Positions 49,880 through 59,459 of a DNA stretch of 64,000 bases are shown here, piece after piece (position 1 is the stretch's first letter; the number at the start of each line of letters is the position of its first letter). Location of the stretch: NCBI RefSeq assembly GCF_017876395.1, contig NZ_JAGINX010000001.1, positions 1,240,001 through 1,304,000 of the forward strand. The letters run 5' to 3'. A program made the position numbers and the translations under genes. The notes under the pieces were generated by a model that saw only the letters and a list, made by a program, of their open reading frames with translations, did not search any database and was not told the DNA's origin. The stretch is from Nesterenkonia lacusekhoensis. Lineage in GTDB: Bacteria > Actinomycetota > Actinomycetes > Actinomycetales > Micrococcaceae.

Positions 49880-50293
49880 TCAGCCGAGCTCGAGAGTCGG
49901 CTTCAGCTTCTGGAGCCGACCCAGCAGGCCGTTGACGAACGGGGGTGACTCATCGGTGGAGAGCTCCCGCGTCAGCGCCACCGCCTCGGCCACGGCGACG
50001 CCGTCCGGGATCTCCTCATTGTAGAGCAGCTCCCAGGCACCGATGCGCAGGGCCATCAGGTCCACTCGCGGCATCCGGTCCAGGGTCCATCCGCGGGCGT
50101 AGGTCGAGAGCAGCTCGTCGATCTGCTCCTGCTGAGTCTTCACGCCTTCGATGATGTCGACCACATAGTCGTTGACGATGAGGTCAGCCCGCTCCCGGCG
50201 GACACGCAGGACCTGCAGCGGATCCATCTTCCGCTGCTCGGCCTCGAAGAGGACCTCGAGGGCCCGGCGTCGTGCTTTGCTTCTCTTTGCCAC
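49880..50293 (-). CDS. nusB: Transcription antitermination factor NusB
   Basis: A 137-residue all-helical protein that binds BoxA RNA with NusE (S10) to prevent premature termination of rRNA transcription. Landmarks: 'SKARRRALEVLFEAEQR' at the N-terminus, 'YARGWTLDRMPRVDLMALRIGAWELLY' (in two blocks, about 64-91) and 'PDGVAVAEAVALTRELSTDESPPFVNGLLGRL' near the end. It starts 18 bases after the efp stop. Confidence 0.95.
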   Translation of the reverse strand: MAKRSKARRRALEVLFEAEQRKMDPLQVLRVRRERADLIVNDYVVDIIEGVKTQQEQIDELLSTYARGWTLDRMPRVDLMALRIGAWELLYNEEIPDGVAVAEAVALTRELSTDESPPFVNGLLGRLQKLKPTLELG

Positions 50294-50310
50294 TGTTCTC
50301 CGCGCGCCGT

Positions 50311-50868
50311 TCAGACTCGGCCGAGATACTCGGACGTCGTGGTGCTGACCTTGACCTTGGTGCCCTGCTCCACGAACAGCGGAACCTGGATCTCGTGGCC
50401 GGTCTCCAGGGTCGCAGGCTTGGTGCCGGCCTTGGAGCGGTCGCCCTGCAGGCCCGGGTCGGTCTGGGTGATCTCCAGGACCACCGACGGCGGCAGCTCG
50501 ATGTAGAGAGGGGTTCCCTCGTTCATGGCCAGCTGGACCTCGGCGGACTCCAGCAGGAAGTTGGCGGCGTCGCCGACCACAGCGGCCGGGACGGTGACCT
50601 GGTCGTAGTCGCGCAGGTCCATGAAGACGTAGTCTTCGCCGTCCATGTAGAGGTACTGGTAGGTGGAACGGTCCACCGTGGCGAACTCAACCTTGGCACC
50701 GGCATTGAAGGTCTTGTCGACCACTTTGCCGGAGGTGATGTTCTTCAGCTTGGTGCGGATGAAGGCCCCACCCTTGCCGGGCTTGACGTGCTGGAACTCC
50801 AACGTGTTCCACAGCTGGCCTTCCAGCTTGAGCACAGCGCCGTTCTTGATGTCGTTCGAGGTTGCCAC
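50311..50868 (-). CDS. efp: Elongation factor P
   Basis: A 185-residue, three-domain, tRNA-shaped factor that rescues ribosomes stalled on proline runs. The start is the GTG giving '[20 protein letters not shown]'. The conserved loop that inserts into the peptidyl-transferase centre is '[16 protein letters not shown]' (about 28-43), with Lys-32-type residue unmodified by sequence alone; some actinobacteria use it bare. '[16 protein letters not shown]' and the C-terminal '[22 protein letters not shown]' are typical. It follows aroB by about 70 bases. Confidence 0.96.
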   Translation of the reverse strand: MATSNDIKNGAVLKLEGQLWNTLEFQHVKPGKGGAFIRTKLKNITSGKVVDKTFNAGAKVEFATVDRSTYQYLYMDGEDYVFMDLRDYDQVTVPAAVVGDAANFLLESAEVQLAMNEGTPLYIELPPSVVLEITQTDPGLQGDRSKAGTKPATLETGHEIQVPLFVEQGTKVKVSTTTSEYLGRV

Positions 50869-50940
50869 AGGTGCGTCTCTCTCTGAGTTGCTTCTTGGAC
50901 CGACGGCCAATTCTACAGTGTCTGCAGATGCCTGCCGTCT

Positions 50941-52119
50941 CTAGATGGTCACTGTCGTGCCGGTGATCGGTTCAGCGATCTCCTGGTAGGTGGTGAACAG
51001 GATCGAGGCATCCGGGATCTCCACAGTGGCCGGCCGCCCCTGTCCGTTCAGGAGCACGAACCGCAGCTGGTCGCCGCGGTTCTTCTTGTCCCGGCGGATC
51101 CCCTCCAGCAGCTGGGACCAACGGTCATCACGGTAGGTGGTGGGCAGACCCAGGGACGTCAGGATCGCCCGATGACGGTCGGCGGTCTCGTCGTCGAGGC
51201 GGCCCAGGCTGCGGGCCAGCTCGGCCGCGAAGACCATACCGACGGCCACCGCTGCGCCGTGGCGCCACTGATAGCGCTCTGCCAGCTCGATGGCGTGGGC
51301 CAGCGTGTGTCCGTAGTTCAGCGACTCGCGGACCCCGGATTCCTTGGGGTCCTCACCCACCACACCGGCCTTGACGGTGATGGCACGCTCGATGAGCTCG
51401 CGCAGCTGCCAGGAGTGCGGGTTCTGCGCCTGATCCGGGGCGGATTCGATGATGTCCAGGATCTTCTCATCGGCGATGAAGCCGCATTTCACGACTTCGG
51501 CCAGGCCGGCCACCAGTTCGTTGCGCGGCAGGGTCAGCAGCGTGTCCAGGTCGGCGAGCACACCGGCCGGCTGGTGGAAGGACCCCACCAGGTTCTTGCC
51601 CTCTGCAGTGTTGATGCCGGTCTTGCCGCCGATCGCGGCGTCGACCATGCCTAGCAGCGTGGTCGGCATATGCACCACACGGACGCCGCGCAGCCAGGTG
51701 GCGGCCACAAATCCGGCGACGTCGGTCACCGCGCCGCCGCCGACGGAGACCACGGCGTCGGAGCGGGTGAAGTCGTTCTGCCCCAGGACCTGCCAGCAGA
51801 AGGCCGCCACCTGGATGTGCTTGCCCTCTTCGGCGTCGGGGATCTCGGCGACCATGGCCGTGTAGCCGGCCTTCTCGAGGTCCTCGCGGACCACGTCGCC
51901 CGTAGCGCGCAGCGCACGCGGGTGCACGACCAGGACACGCTCAGCCTGGGTGCCGATCATCTCAGGGAGCCTGGCGAGCAGACCGTTGCCCACGAGCACG
52001 TCATAGGATCCGGCACCGGCGCTGCCCACCTCCTGTCCGGCGTCCCCGCTCTGGCCGACCCTGATCACCGTCGGTTCGGGGTCGGTCTGGGGTGTTCCGT
52101 TCTCAGCCTCATGGCTCAT
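50941..52119 (-). CDS. aroB: 3-Dehydroquinate synthase
   Basis: A 392-residue enzyme that converts DAHP to 3-dehydroquinate using NAD and zinc or cobalt. The NAD and substrate motifs are clear: '[23 protein letters not shown]' (about 125-147), '[19 protein letters not shown]' (about 153-171), '[10 protein letters not shown]' and '[13 protein letters not shown]' (about 268, zinc His). Its first 30 residues are a variable extension. The start overlaps the aroK stop as ATGA. Confidence 0.95.
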   Translation of the reverse strand: MSHEAENGTPQTDPEPTVIRVGQSGDAGQEVGSAGAGSYDVLVGNGLLARLPEMIGTQAERVLVVHPRALRATGDVVREDLEKAGYTAMVAEIPDAEEGKHIQVAAFCWQVLGQNDFTRSDAVVSVGGGAVTDVAGFVAATWLRGVRVVHMPTTLLGMVDAAIGGKTGINTAEGKNLVGSFHQPAGVLADLDTLLTLPRNELVAGLAEVVKCGFIADEKILDIIESAPDQAQNPHSWQLRELIERAITVKAGVVGEDPKESGVRESLNYGHTLAHAIELAERYQWRHGAAVAVGMVFAAELARSLGRLDDETADRHRAILTSLGLPTTYRDDRWSQLLEGIRRDKKNRGDQLRFVLLNGQGRPATVEIPDASILFTTYQEIAEPITGTTVTI

Positions 52120-52643
52120 GGAGTGGTGTCATCTCCTGAAGGGGTGGGGTTCAGTCTGGCAACTATGGTATCTGCCCTGGTCTCGATGCTCTCATCATCG
52201 GCGGAGAGCACCATATCGGCGCAGGCCCGGTAGATGGTCTCACGCTCGGCGTAGATGCGCGTCCACGCCTCCATCGGCTCGTCGCCGAGAACGGGGCGGC
52301 TGGTGCCGTCACCGATCCGCAGAGCGGCCTGATCGGGCGTGATGTCCAGCATCACCACGGTCTGGTCCTTCAGCAGCGCTCGGGTGCGCTCATCGAGCAC
52401 GGCACCGCCGCCCAGACTGATGACCGAGGGGCGCGGCGAATCGAGCAGCTCCGCGATGATCCGGTGTTCACGCTCGCGGAAGTCCTTCTCGCCGTGGGCG
52501 CGGAAGTATTCCGGGATGGAGCCGTAGCGGGCCACGAAGAAATGGTCGGAATCCACATGCGGACGCCCGAGCCGCCGGGCCAGCGCTGCGCCCACAGTGG
52601 ACTTGCCCGAGCCCATCGGGCCGATGAGCACGATGTTGGACAT
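52116..52643 (-). CDS. aroK: Shikimate kinase
   Basis: A 175-residue P-loop kinase that forms shikimate-3-phosphate. Walker A is '[22 protein letters not shown]' (residues 6-26, given here with GSGKS as the key loop). The shikimate-binding '[17 protein letters not shown]' (about 32) and '[15 protein letters not shown]' (about 75) are intact. The lid has an Arg-rich start (DGTSRPVL, about 115). It begins 3 bases before the aroC stop region, so translation is coupled. Confidence 0.95.
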   Translation of the reverse strand: MSNIVLIGPMGSGKSTVGAALARRLGRPHVDSDHFFVARYGSIPEYFRAHGEKDFREREHRIIAELLDSPRPSVISLGGGAVLDERTRALLKDQTVVMLDITPDQAALRIGDGTSRPVLGDEPMEAWTRIYAERETIYRACADMVLSADDESIETRADTIVARLNPTPSGDDTTP

Positions 52644-52645
52644 GC

Positions 52646-53887
52646 TCAGAACCCTGCGGGCGCCTGAAGGGGGTCGCCGTCGCTGCCTGAGGCCTGGGGA
52701 TCCTCCCCCACCACGGGCAGGTGGGCGAGGTAGCTCTCCATGTTGCGGCGCACCTCGGCCACAGAGTCCCCGCCGAACTTCTCCAGCACGGACTGGGCGA
52801 TCACCAGGGCGACCATGGCCTCGGCCACCACGCCGGCGGCAGGGACTGCGCAGACGTCGGAGCGCTGGTGATGGGCCGTGGTGGCCTCCCCGCTGGCGGT
52901 GTCCACTGTGCGCAGGGCACGAGGCACCGTGGCGATCGGCTTCATCCCGGCGCGCACGCGCAGCGTGCCGCCGACGCTCATACCGCCTTCGACGCCCCCG
53001 GCCTTGTTGCCGTCGCGGCGCAGCGTTCCGTCCTCGGCCCGCTCGATCTCGTCATGGGCCTGGGTGCCGCGACGCCGAGTGGTCCGGAAGCCGTCTCCGA
53101 CCTCCACACCCTTGATCGCCTGGATGCCCATCAGGGCCCCGGCCAGCCGCGCGTCGAGGCGTCGGTCCCAGTGGACATAGCTGCCCAGTCCGGGCGGGAG
53201 GCCGTCGACGACGACCTCCACCACCCCGCCGAGGGTCTCGCCGGCCTTATGGGCGTCATCGACCTCGGCGACCATCCGCTCTGAGGTGGCCGGGTCGAAG
53301 CAGCGCAGCGGATCGGCGTCGAGCTGCTCCACGTCGTCGGCATGGGGAACCGGCGCCTCCTCCGGCACCTCTACAGGCCCGATGGCGGTCGTGTGGGAGA
53401 CCGTGCGGATCCCCAGCTCAGCGAGGAAGGCCTGTGCCGCGGTGCCCAGCGCCACTCGGGTGGCGGTCTCACGGGCGGAGGCCCGCTCGAGGACAGGGCG
53501 TGCCTCCGAGAAGCCGTACTTCTGCATACCGGTGTAGTCGGCGTGGCCCGGGCGCGGTCGGGTCAGCGGAGCGTTGCGGGCCAGCCCCTCGAGCTCGGCG
53601 GTGTCCACCGGGTCCGGGTTCATGACCTTCTCCCATTTGGGCCATTCGGTGTTGCCGACCTCGATGGTCAGCGGGCCGCCCTGGGTCAGTCCGTGACGGA
53701 CCCCGGCCAGCAGGGTGACCTGATCCTGTTCGAACTTCATCCGTGCGCCGCGGCCATAGCCCAGCCGACGCCGGGCCAGGGTGTCCTGGACCATCTGACT
53801 GGTCAGTTGCACTCCGGCAGGAAGCCCCTCAAGGATTCCGACGAGTGATTTTCCGTGTGATTCTCCGGAGGTCAGCCAACGCAACAT
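52646..53887 (-). CDS. aroC: Chorismate synthase
   Basis: A 413-residue FMNH2-dependent enzyme that produces chorismate from EPSP. All three family signatures are visible: '[18 protein letters not shown]' (residue 8 on), '[14 protein letters not shown]' (about 105-118) and '[21 protein letters not shown]' (residues about 300-320, key part EGGMSxG). The ATG at 53887 lies 7 bases after TAGGAT (leaderless pattern). An upstream ATG at 53896 falls inside that -10 box. It heads the group aroC-aroK-aroB. Confidence 0.95.
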   Translation of the reverse strand: MLRWLTSGESHGKSLVGILEGLPAGVQLTSQMVQDTLARRRLGYGRGARMKFEQDQVTLLAGVRHGLTQGGPLTIEVGNTEWPKWEKVMNPDPVDTAELEGLARNAPLTRPRPGHADYTGMQKYGFSEARPVLERASARETATRVALGTAAQAFLAELGIRTVSHTTAIGPVEVPEEAPVPHADDVEQLDADPLRCFDPATSERMVAEVDDAHKAGETLGGVVEVVVDGLPPGLGSYVHWDRRLDARLAGALMGIQAIKGVEVGDGFRTTRRRGTQAHDEIERAEDGTLRRDGNKAGGVEGGMSVGGTLRVRAGMKPIATVPRALRTVDTASGEATTAHHQRSDVCAVPAAGVVAEAMVALVIAQSVLEKFGGDSVAEVRRNMESYLAHLPVVGEDPQASGSDGDPLQAPAGF

Positions 53888-53921
53888 GGGCCCCATCCTA
53901 TCCGTGCCTGTGCCCGGGGCG

Positions 53922-54836
53922 TCACAGCCCGAGGGCGCTTCTCATCTGATGAACCATCGCGGCGCGATCCGCTTCGGCCTGAGCGGCCGCCGGAGCTGTG
54001 GTGGCGTCGGTGAACAGCTCCACCTGCCGCACGGCCTGGTGCAGCAGCATCACCAGACCGCTGACCACGGTGCCTCCGGCCCGCTCCCAGCCCAGGGCGA
54101 GCTGCGAGGGCCAAGGATCATAGGCGACATCCAACAGAGGGATGCCGGTCAGCGCGCCGTCGGCGACGAACTGATCGGCCATCGGATCCGCGGCGCGCGG
54201 CGGCAGAGTCGAGATGGCGGCGCTGAGTCCCGAGGACTCGGCCGGGAACTCCGCGCTGGGGCGCAGACTCATGTTCAGGCCGAAGGACTCCACCACCGTG
54301 TTCAGAGGTGCCGCGCGTTCGGGCGATCGGGCGTAGACGGCCACGTCGGAGAATCCCAGTTCGGCCGCCGCGGCCACGGCGGCCGAGGCTGTCGCGCCGG
54401 CGCCGAGGATCCCCACCGGCCTGCCCGAGGAGCTGGGCGCCAGTCCGGCCTCGCGCAGCGCCTCCACGATGCCGTCCACATCCGTGTTCTCCCCGCGCAG
54501 CGTGCCGTCGGCCCGGCAGATCACCGTGTTGAGCACCCCGAGGGTCTCCACCCGGGAGGAGGTCTCAGCCATATGCGGGACCATCGCCGCCTTCAGCGGC
54601 ATGGTCACCGACCAGCCGAGCCACCCCGATTCCTGGGCGCGGGCGGAGAGGAACTCCCGGGCACCGTTCTCCTGAAGATCGATGCGCGTGTAGTCGATGG
54701 CCAGGCCGAGGTGTTCATAGGCTGCCGCGTGCAGCAGCGGGGACTTCGAGTGCCCGATCGGATGACCGAGCACCGCCGCCCGCCCTGTCCGTGCTGGGGT
54801 CATCGGTACTGGGGTGGTCGGTGCGCTCACGGTCAC
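53922..54836 (-). CDS. aroE: Shikimate dehydrogenase
   Basis: A 304-residue NADP-dependent enzyme. The substrate domain holds '[25 protein letters not shown]' (split: [18 protein letters not shown], about 20-37) and '[16 protein letters not shown]' with the catalytic Lys (about 78). '[13 protein letters not shown]' (about 116) carries the catalytic Asp. The nucleotide domain shows '[21 protein letters not shown]' (key GAGATASA, about 142). It overlaps mltG by 4 bases and is transcribed just ahead of aroC but separated from it by a probable separate promoter. Confidence 0.93.
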   Translation of the reverse strand: MTVSAPTTPVPMTPARTGRAAVLGHPIGHSKSPLLHAAAYEHLGLAIDYTRIDLQENGAREFLSARAQESGWLGWSVTMPLKAAMVPHMAETSSRVETLGVLNTVICRADGTLRGENTDVDGIVEALREAGLAPSSSGRPVGILGAGATASAAVAAAAELGFSDVAVYARSPERAAPLNTVVESFGLNMSLRPSAEFPAESSGLSAAISTLPPRAADPMADQFVADGALTGIPLLDVAYDPWPSQLALGWERAGGTVVSGLVMLLHQAVRQVELFTDATTAPAAAQAEADRAAMVHQMRSALGL

Positions 54837-56524
54837 TCTCCGGGTTCGACTGCTTCAGTCTGCTCGGCCGGCTCACCGGAGCAGATCTCGGAGTTCTCCG
54901 CGCAGTACTCGCTGAGGCGCTCCACGTTCTCCTCGTGCTCGCTGTAGGTCTCGGCGAACATCGTCTCCCCAGTCTCCAGGTCCACGGTCACCCAGTAGAG
55001 GTAGTCGTTCTCATCCGGGTCCGCCACGGCAGCCAGCGCGTCCGGGTGCGGAGCCTCGATGGGCCCGGGGGGCAGCCCTGGGTGCTGGTAGGTGTTGTAC
55101 TCGTTCTCAGAGTCTTCCCGCTCCTCGTCGGTGAAGTGGATCTGCTGAGTGCCCAGACCGTAGATCACCGCGGCGTCGATCTGCAGATAGCCCTCAGTCT
55201 CGCTGTCCTCGTCCCCCACTTCGTCCAGGCGATTCTCGATGGCGCCTGCGATCGTGGAGTAGTCTCCGCCGTCGGCGTCGTAGTGGGACTCGGCAGTGAC
55301 CAGCGACGCCTTGGTGATGGCTTCGAACTGCTCGTCCTCCTCGATCCCGAGCTCTTCGAGCTGCTCGAAAGTGCGCTCCACGGGCTCGCGGAGGACATCC
55401 TCGGCCGTGGCGTCCACCGGCGGACTGTACTCACCCACGGCCAAGTAGCCTTCCAGTGTCTCTGCCTCCTCAGGCAGCCCGAGCTGCTGAGGGTTGTCAC
55501 TGATCTCGCTGAGCTCACGGCGGTCGATGCCGGTATTCTCCGCGATGGTGTCCAAGGCGTCGTCGATGCGCACACCGGAGTTGATGCTGAAGTAGTGGGA
55601 GGCCTCTTCGCCGTCGAAGATCGCGGCGATGGCGTCCTCCGCCGGCATCTCCTCATTGAGTGCGAAGTCCCCGGTGCGCAGCAGGTCGTCCCCGCCGGAG
55701 GCCTGCCACTGCTGCCAAGCCTCGGTGAGCGCCTCTTCGCTGGCGACGATCTCTTCGTCCACCAGGCGGTTGAAGACCGCATCCGGCACATCACCCTCTG
55801 AGACGGTGAACTCCACTGTGTCGCCGGCGACCTGGTCATAGTCTTCCGGTCCGCGACCGCCGAGGAATGCTCCCACGGCCCAGACGAAGCCGATCACGAG
55901 CACTGTGAAGCCCGCCAGTGCAGCGGCCAGAGTGAGGTTGCGACGACGGCGACGCTGGCGCCGACGCTGCAGCACGGTTCGACTCACGTCGCTGTCCACC
56001 GGGGTGACGGTCTGGTAGCCGCGGCCGTAGCTGGAGGAGGAGATGAGCAGCGGCGTGCCGTCCTCATCGTGTTCGATGTGGTCCTCGACGTGGTCTTCGC
56101 CGTCCAGGTGGTCGTCCAGGAAGTCGCGCGGACGGTCCTCATGGGCCTCGGCGGCCGCTTCCTCGTCCTGCGCCTCGACAGGCGAGGCGGCCCGGTGCGG
56201 CGAGACCACAGACTCGAAGGGCTCCGCGGGGGTCGCAGCGGGCCGCACCGGCTGCGCAGGCTTCGAGCCCGCGTTCTCCTGATCGTAGACCGTCTGATCG
56301 AAGACCTCGCCGGAGGTCTGCTCCGCCGGGGCCGAACGCGTGACAGGACCGCGGGGGGCGGACTTCTCTGCCTCCTCCTCGCGGAGATCCTGGTCGAAGC
56401 TCATCCGACGCCGGCGCAGGGCCTCTTCCCGCTCGCGTTCTGCTGCAGCTGCGCGTTCCCGCGCCTCGCGGATCTCGCGACGGCGACCACGGGAACCCGC
56501 CTCATGCGGCTTTTCATCGCTCAC
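54833..56524 (-). CDS. mltG: MltG-like endolytic murein transglycosylase
   Basis: A 563-residue single-pass membrane protein that cleaves nascent glycan and sets strand length. A long cytoplasmic region (about 1-200) is first Arg/Glu-rich, probably coiled, then very acidic (DDHLDGEDHVEDHIEHDEDG near 150). A basic patch (LQRRRQRRRRR) precedes the helix at about 208-230. The YceG domain follows: 'SHYFSINSGVRIDDALDTIA', 'LEGYLAVGEYSPP', 'ITKASLVTAESHYDADGGDY', 'LQIDAAVIYGLG' and 'NTYQHPGLPPGPI'. In the catalytic segment ASIVEKE of E. coli the first Glu is Thr here, while the second Glu is kept. GTG 56524 follows GAGG by 8 bases. Confidence 0.88.
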   Translation of the reverse strand: MSDEKPHEAGSRGRRREIREARERAAAAEREREEALRRRRMSFDQDLREEEAEKSAPRGPVTRSAPAEQTSGEVFDQTVYDQENAGSKPAQPVRPAATPAEPFESVVSPHRAASPVEAQDEEAAAEAHEDRPRDFLDDHLDGEDHVEDHIEHDEDGTPLLISSSSYGRGYQTVTPVDSDVSRTVLQRRRQRRRRRNLTLAAALAGFTVLVIGFVWAVGAFLGGRGPEDYDQVAGDTVEFTVSEGDVPDAVFNRLVDEEIVASEEALTEAWQQWQASGGDDLLRTGDFALNEEMPAEDAIAAIFDGEEASHYFSINSGVRIDDALDTIAENTGIDRRELSEISDNPQQLGLPEEAETLEGYLAVGEYSPPVDATAEDVLREPVERTFEQLEELGIEEDEQFEAITKASLVTAESHYDADGGDYSTIAGAIENRLDEVGDEDSETEGYLQIDAAVIYGLGTQQIHFTDEEREDSENEYNTYQHPGLPPGPIEAPHPDALAAVADPDENDYLYWVTVDLETGETMFAETYSEHEENVERLSEYCAENSEICSGEPAEQTEAVEPGE

Positions 56525-56681
56525 GCGGGGGTCCTCACTGAAATTCGACGGCAATACTCTTCAGGCCCATGTTCTCCGGGCACAATCGGTCAGTCCTGTG
56601 CCTCTGACGTGTTGATTGTAATCTACTCGTGACCTTGCATGTTCGCAGGACTCCCCGCGAGCAGCCCAGTCCGAGCCTGCG

Positions 56682-57971
56682 TCAGTCGGCGTTCTGAACC
56701 AGCATCGCGCGCCAGCTGCGGCGGGCCTCGAGGGCCTCCTCGGCCGCCTTGATGCGCGTGTCGTCGCTGGCCTGTCGCGCGGCGTCGAGCTCTGCCTGAA
56801 GCTCAGCAATGGTCTCATCGAGCTGGGTCAGCATCGAATTCGCCCGCGCCTCGGTCTCCGGGTCGGTGCGCTGCCAGTGCCGGTCCTCCGCCTCACGGAA
56901 GGCATCCTGGATCCGCTTGATGGTGGTCTCCATCCGACGGATGTCGCCGCGGGGGACCTTGCCGGCCTCATCCCACCGGCCGAGCAGCTCATGATATTGG
57001 TCACGGACCCGCTCGGGCTCGTCGAAGGGCATGAGCTGTTCCAGCTCCTGGAGGATGGCCTCCTTGACCTTCAGGTTCTGCTCGTACTCGGCGTCGATCT
57101 CAGCATTGGCCGCATCGCGTGCGGCGAAGAACACATCTTGCGCGGCGCGGAAGCGCGCCCACTGTGCGTCATCAGTCTTCCGGGCACCGCGCCCGGCGGC
57201 CTTCCACTCGTCCATCAGCCGGTGGTACGCCTTCGTGGTAGGACCGTAGTCGGTGCTGTTCTGCAGCTCCTCAGCACGGGCGATCAGGTCCTCTTTGACC
57301 TTCTTGATCTCGGCATGGTCGCGGTCACGCTGGCTGAAGAAGGCACGGCGATTCTTGTCGAAGGTGGTCCGCGCTGCACGGAAGCGCTTCCAATAGGGAT
57401 CTTCCTGGGCCTTGGAGAGCCGCGGCGGCTTCTTCTGCTCCGCCTTCCATGCGTCAAAGAGCTCATTCATCCGCGCCTGGGCGTTCTTCCAGTGCTGAGT
57501 CGAGGAATCGGCGTCGGCGATCTGCTCCGCCTCAGCCACGATCTGTTCCCGCAGCGCCAGGTGCTCTGCCACAGCCTCCTCCGAGGCCCTCTTCTGCTGC
57601 TCGGCCTGCTCAGCGATCTGGCGATCGGTCTCATCGAGCACGGCGGTGAGCCCGGGGACGTCGCCGGCCCACACACCTTCATCCAGCTCGGCACGCAGCG
57701 CGGCGGAGCTCTCTCGCAGGGACTTCGCCGAGTCGGCCCCGGCGGCGGCGCGCGCCTTGAGCAGCAGCACTCGGCTATAGAGGTCGTCGAACTTCCGCGT
57801 GAAGTACTGCAGCGCCTCGTCCTCTGTGACGCCGGGGTACTGCCCGACATACGTCTCCTCCCCGCGGCCGGAGGCGAGCGAGTAGACGTGCCCCTCCTGG
57901 TCGACGCGGGCGAGCTGGCGGGCTTCCTCCAGCGAAGTCTCATGATGGCCTGGCTTGACTGCGGGACTCAT
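56682..57971 (-). CDS. DUF349-domain protein
   Basis: A 429-residue, almost wholly helical cytoplasmic protein containing several DUF349 (PF03993) repeats. Typical units read 'LFDAWKAEQKKPPRLSKAQEDPYWKRFRAARTTFD' (in parts), then 'LMDEWKAAGRGARKTDDAQWARFRAAQDVFFAARD' and 'LLGRWDEAGKVPRGDIRRMETTIKRIQDAFREAED'. Coiled-coil character is strong from about 95 to 150 and 380 to 430. Its molecular role is not established. The ATG at 57971 gives MSPAVKPGHHE and lies 7 bases after TACGCT, another leaderless candidate. It is divergent from hisS. Confidence 0.85.
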   Translation of the reverse strand: MSPAVKPGHHETSLEEARQLARVDQEGHVYSLASGRGEETYVGQYPGVTEDEALQYFTRKFDDLYSRVLLLKARAAAGADSAKSLRESSAALRAELDEGVWAGDVPGLTAVLDETDRQIAEQAEQQKRASEEAVAEHLALREQIVAEAEQIADADSSTQHWKNAQARMNELFDAWKAEQKKPPRLSKAQEDPYWKRFRAARTTFDKNRRAFFSQRDRDHAEIKKVKEDLIARAEELQNSTDYGPTTKAYHRLMDEWKAAGRGARKTDDAQWARFRAAQDVFFAARDAANAEIDAEYEQNLKVKEAILQELEQLMPFDEPERVRDQYHELLGRWDEAGKVPRGDIRRMETTIKRIQDAFREAEDRHWQRTDPETEARANSMLTQLDETIAELQAELDAARQASDDTRIKAAEEALEARRSWRAMLVQNAD

Positions 57972-58052
57972 GGACACCAGCGTACCGTCTGCCGATATGA
58001 TGAACGGGCTCATCCCACCCCTGCCCCTCTGATAGGAGTGCTGCGCACCGCT

Positions 58053-59408
58053 ATGGCACGTTCAACCTCACTCTCCGGCTTCGCCGAATGGCTCCCGGCC
58101 GAACGGCTCGTGGAGCTGCATATGCTGGACACCCTGCGTGAGGTCTTCGAACGCCATGGCTTCTCCTCCTTGGAGTCCCGTGCCGTGGAGACTCTGGAGA
58201 CGCTGCTGCAGAAGGGCGAGGTGGACAAGGAGATCTACGCCGTCTCCCGCCTCCAGGAGGAGCTGGCAGAGGGCACGGCCTCCAAGAAGGACAGCCGTCT
58301 TGCTCTGCGGTTCGACAACACTGTGCCCTTCGCCCGCTATGTCGTGGAGAATGCCGGGCACCTGAACTTCCCCTTCCGCCGGTACCAGATCCAGAAGGTG
58401 TGGCGCGGGGAACGTCCCCAGGACGGCCGCTACCGCGAGTTCACCCAGGCTGACATCGACGTCATCGGCGACGGCGAACTCCCCTTCCGCGCCGATGTTG
58501 AGATCGCTGTGGTGATCGCCCAGGCGCTGGAGGCCATGCCCATCGGCGATTTCCGCCTGCGGATCAACAACCGCAAGCTGGCCCAGGGCTTCTACACCGC
58601 CCTCGGCCTGGACGACACCACCGCTGTGCTGCGCAGCATCGACAAGCTCGAGAAGATCGGTCCTGAGCGGGTGGCCGAGGACCTCAGGACCACCGCGGGA
58701 GCCACCGACGACCAGGCACAGAAGGCTCTGGCCCTGGCCCAGATCCGCACAGAGGACACCTCCTTCGTCGACCAGGTCCGCGCACTGGCCGAGGGCCTCA
58801 CCGGCGACACATCTCTGCTCGAGGAGGGCCTCGCCGAGCTGGAGGAGCTCATCGCGGAGGTCGGCAAGCGGGTCCCCGGACGAGCTGTGGCCGACCTCTC
58901 CATCGCCCGCGGCCTGGACTACTACACCGGAACCGTCTACGAGACGGTGCTGGTGGGCCACGAGAACCTCGGCTCCATCTGCTCAGGCGGGCGCTACGAA
59001 TCTCTGGCTTCGAAGGGCCGACGCACCTTCCCCGGCGTCGGGATCTCCATCGGGGTCACCCGGCTGGTGGCCCGCGTACTCTCCTCCGAGATGGCGACGG
59101 CGACCCGTTCGGTGCCTGCCGCGGTCTACGTGGCCCTGCGCACCGAGGAGGAATGGGGGGCCGCCCAGGATGTGGCAGACACGCTGCGTTCCCGCGGGAT
59201 CAACGCTGAGGTGGCGTTGAAGGCCGAGAAGTTCGGCAAGCAGATCCGCCACGCCGACCGCCGCGGCATCCCCTTCGTCTGGTTCACCGATGAGGAGGGG
59301 AACCATGAGGTCAAGGACATCCGCTCCGGGGAACAGACGTCGGCAGACCCCGCGACCTGGAGCCCCGCAGACGATGACAGGCTTCCGCGGATTGTAGAAT
59401 CCGTCTGA
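58053..59408 (+). CDS. hisS: Histidyl-tRNA synthetase
   Basis: A 451-residue class-II synthetase. Motif 2 is 'YQIQKVWRGERPQDGRYREFTQADIDVIG' (in two consecutive parts, about 110-138). The HisA and HisB signatures are 'RGLDYYTGTVYE' (about 288-299) and 'SICSGGRYESL' with motif 3 'FPGVGISIGVTRL' (about 328). A C-terminal anticodon-binding domain is at about 350-440. The ATG gives MARSTSLSGFAEWLP, the usual start of this subgroup. AGGAG lies 14 bases upstream, longer than normal, but a GTGC/GCAC mini-hairpin between them would shorten the distance. Confidence 0.95.
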   Translation: MARSTSLSGFAEWLPAERLVELHMLDTLREVFERHGFSSLESRAVETLETLLQKGEVDKEIYAVSRLQEELAEGTASKKDSRLALRFDNTVPFARYVVENAGHLNFPFRRYQIQKVWRGERPQDGRYREFTQADIDVIGDGELPFRADVEIAVVIAQALEAMPIGDFRLRINNRKLAQGFYTALGLDDTTAVLRSIDKLEKIGPERVAEDLRTTAGATDDQAQKALALAQIRTEDTSFVDQVRALAEGLTGDTSLLEEGLAELEELIAEVGKRVPGRAVADLSIARGLDYYTGTVYETVLVGHENLGSICSGGRYESLASKGRRTFPGVGISIGVTRLVARVLSSEMATATRSVPAAVYVALRTEEEWGAAQDVADTLRSRGINAEVALKAEKFGKQIRHADRRGIPFVWFTDEEGNHEVKDIRSGEQTSADPATWSPADDDRLPRIVESV

Positions 59409-59459
59409 ACACCTCGGCTGGACGCCGAAGCCCCTGAACGACCCCTCTGGAAGGACACC

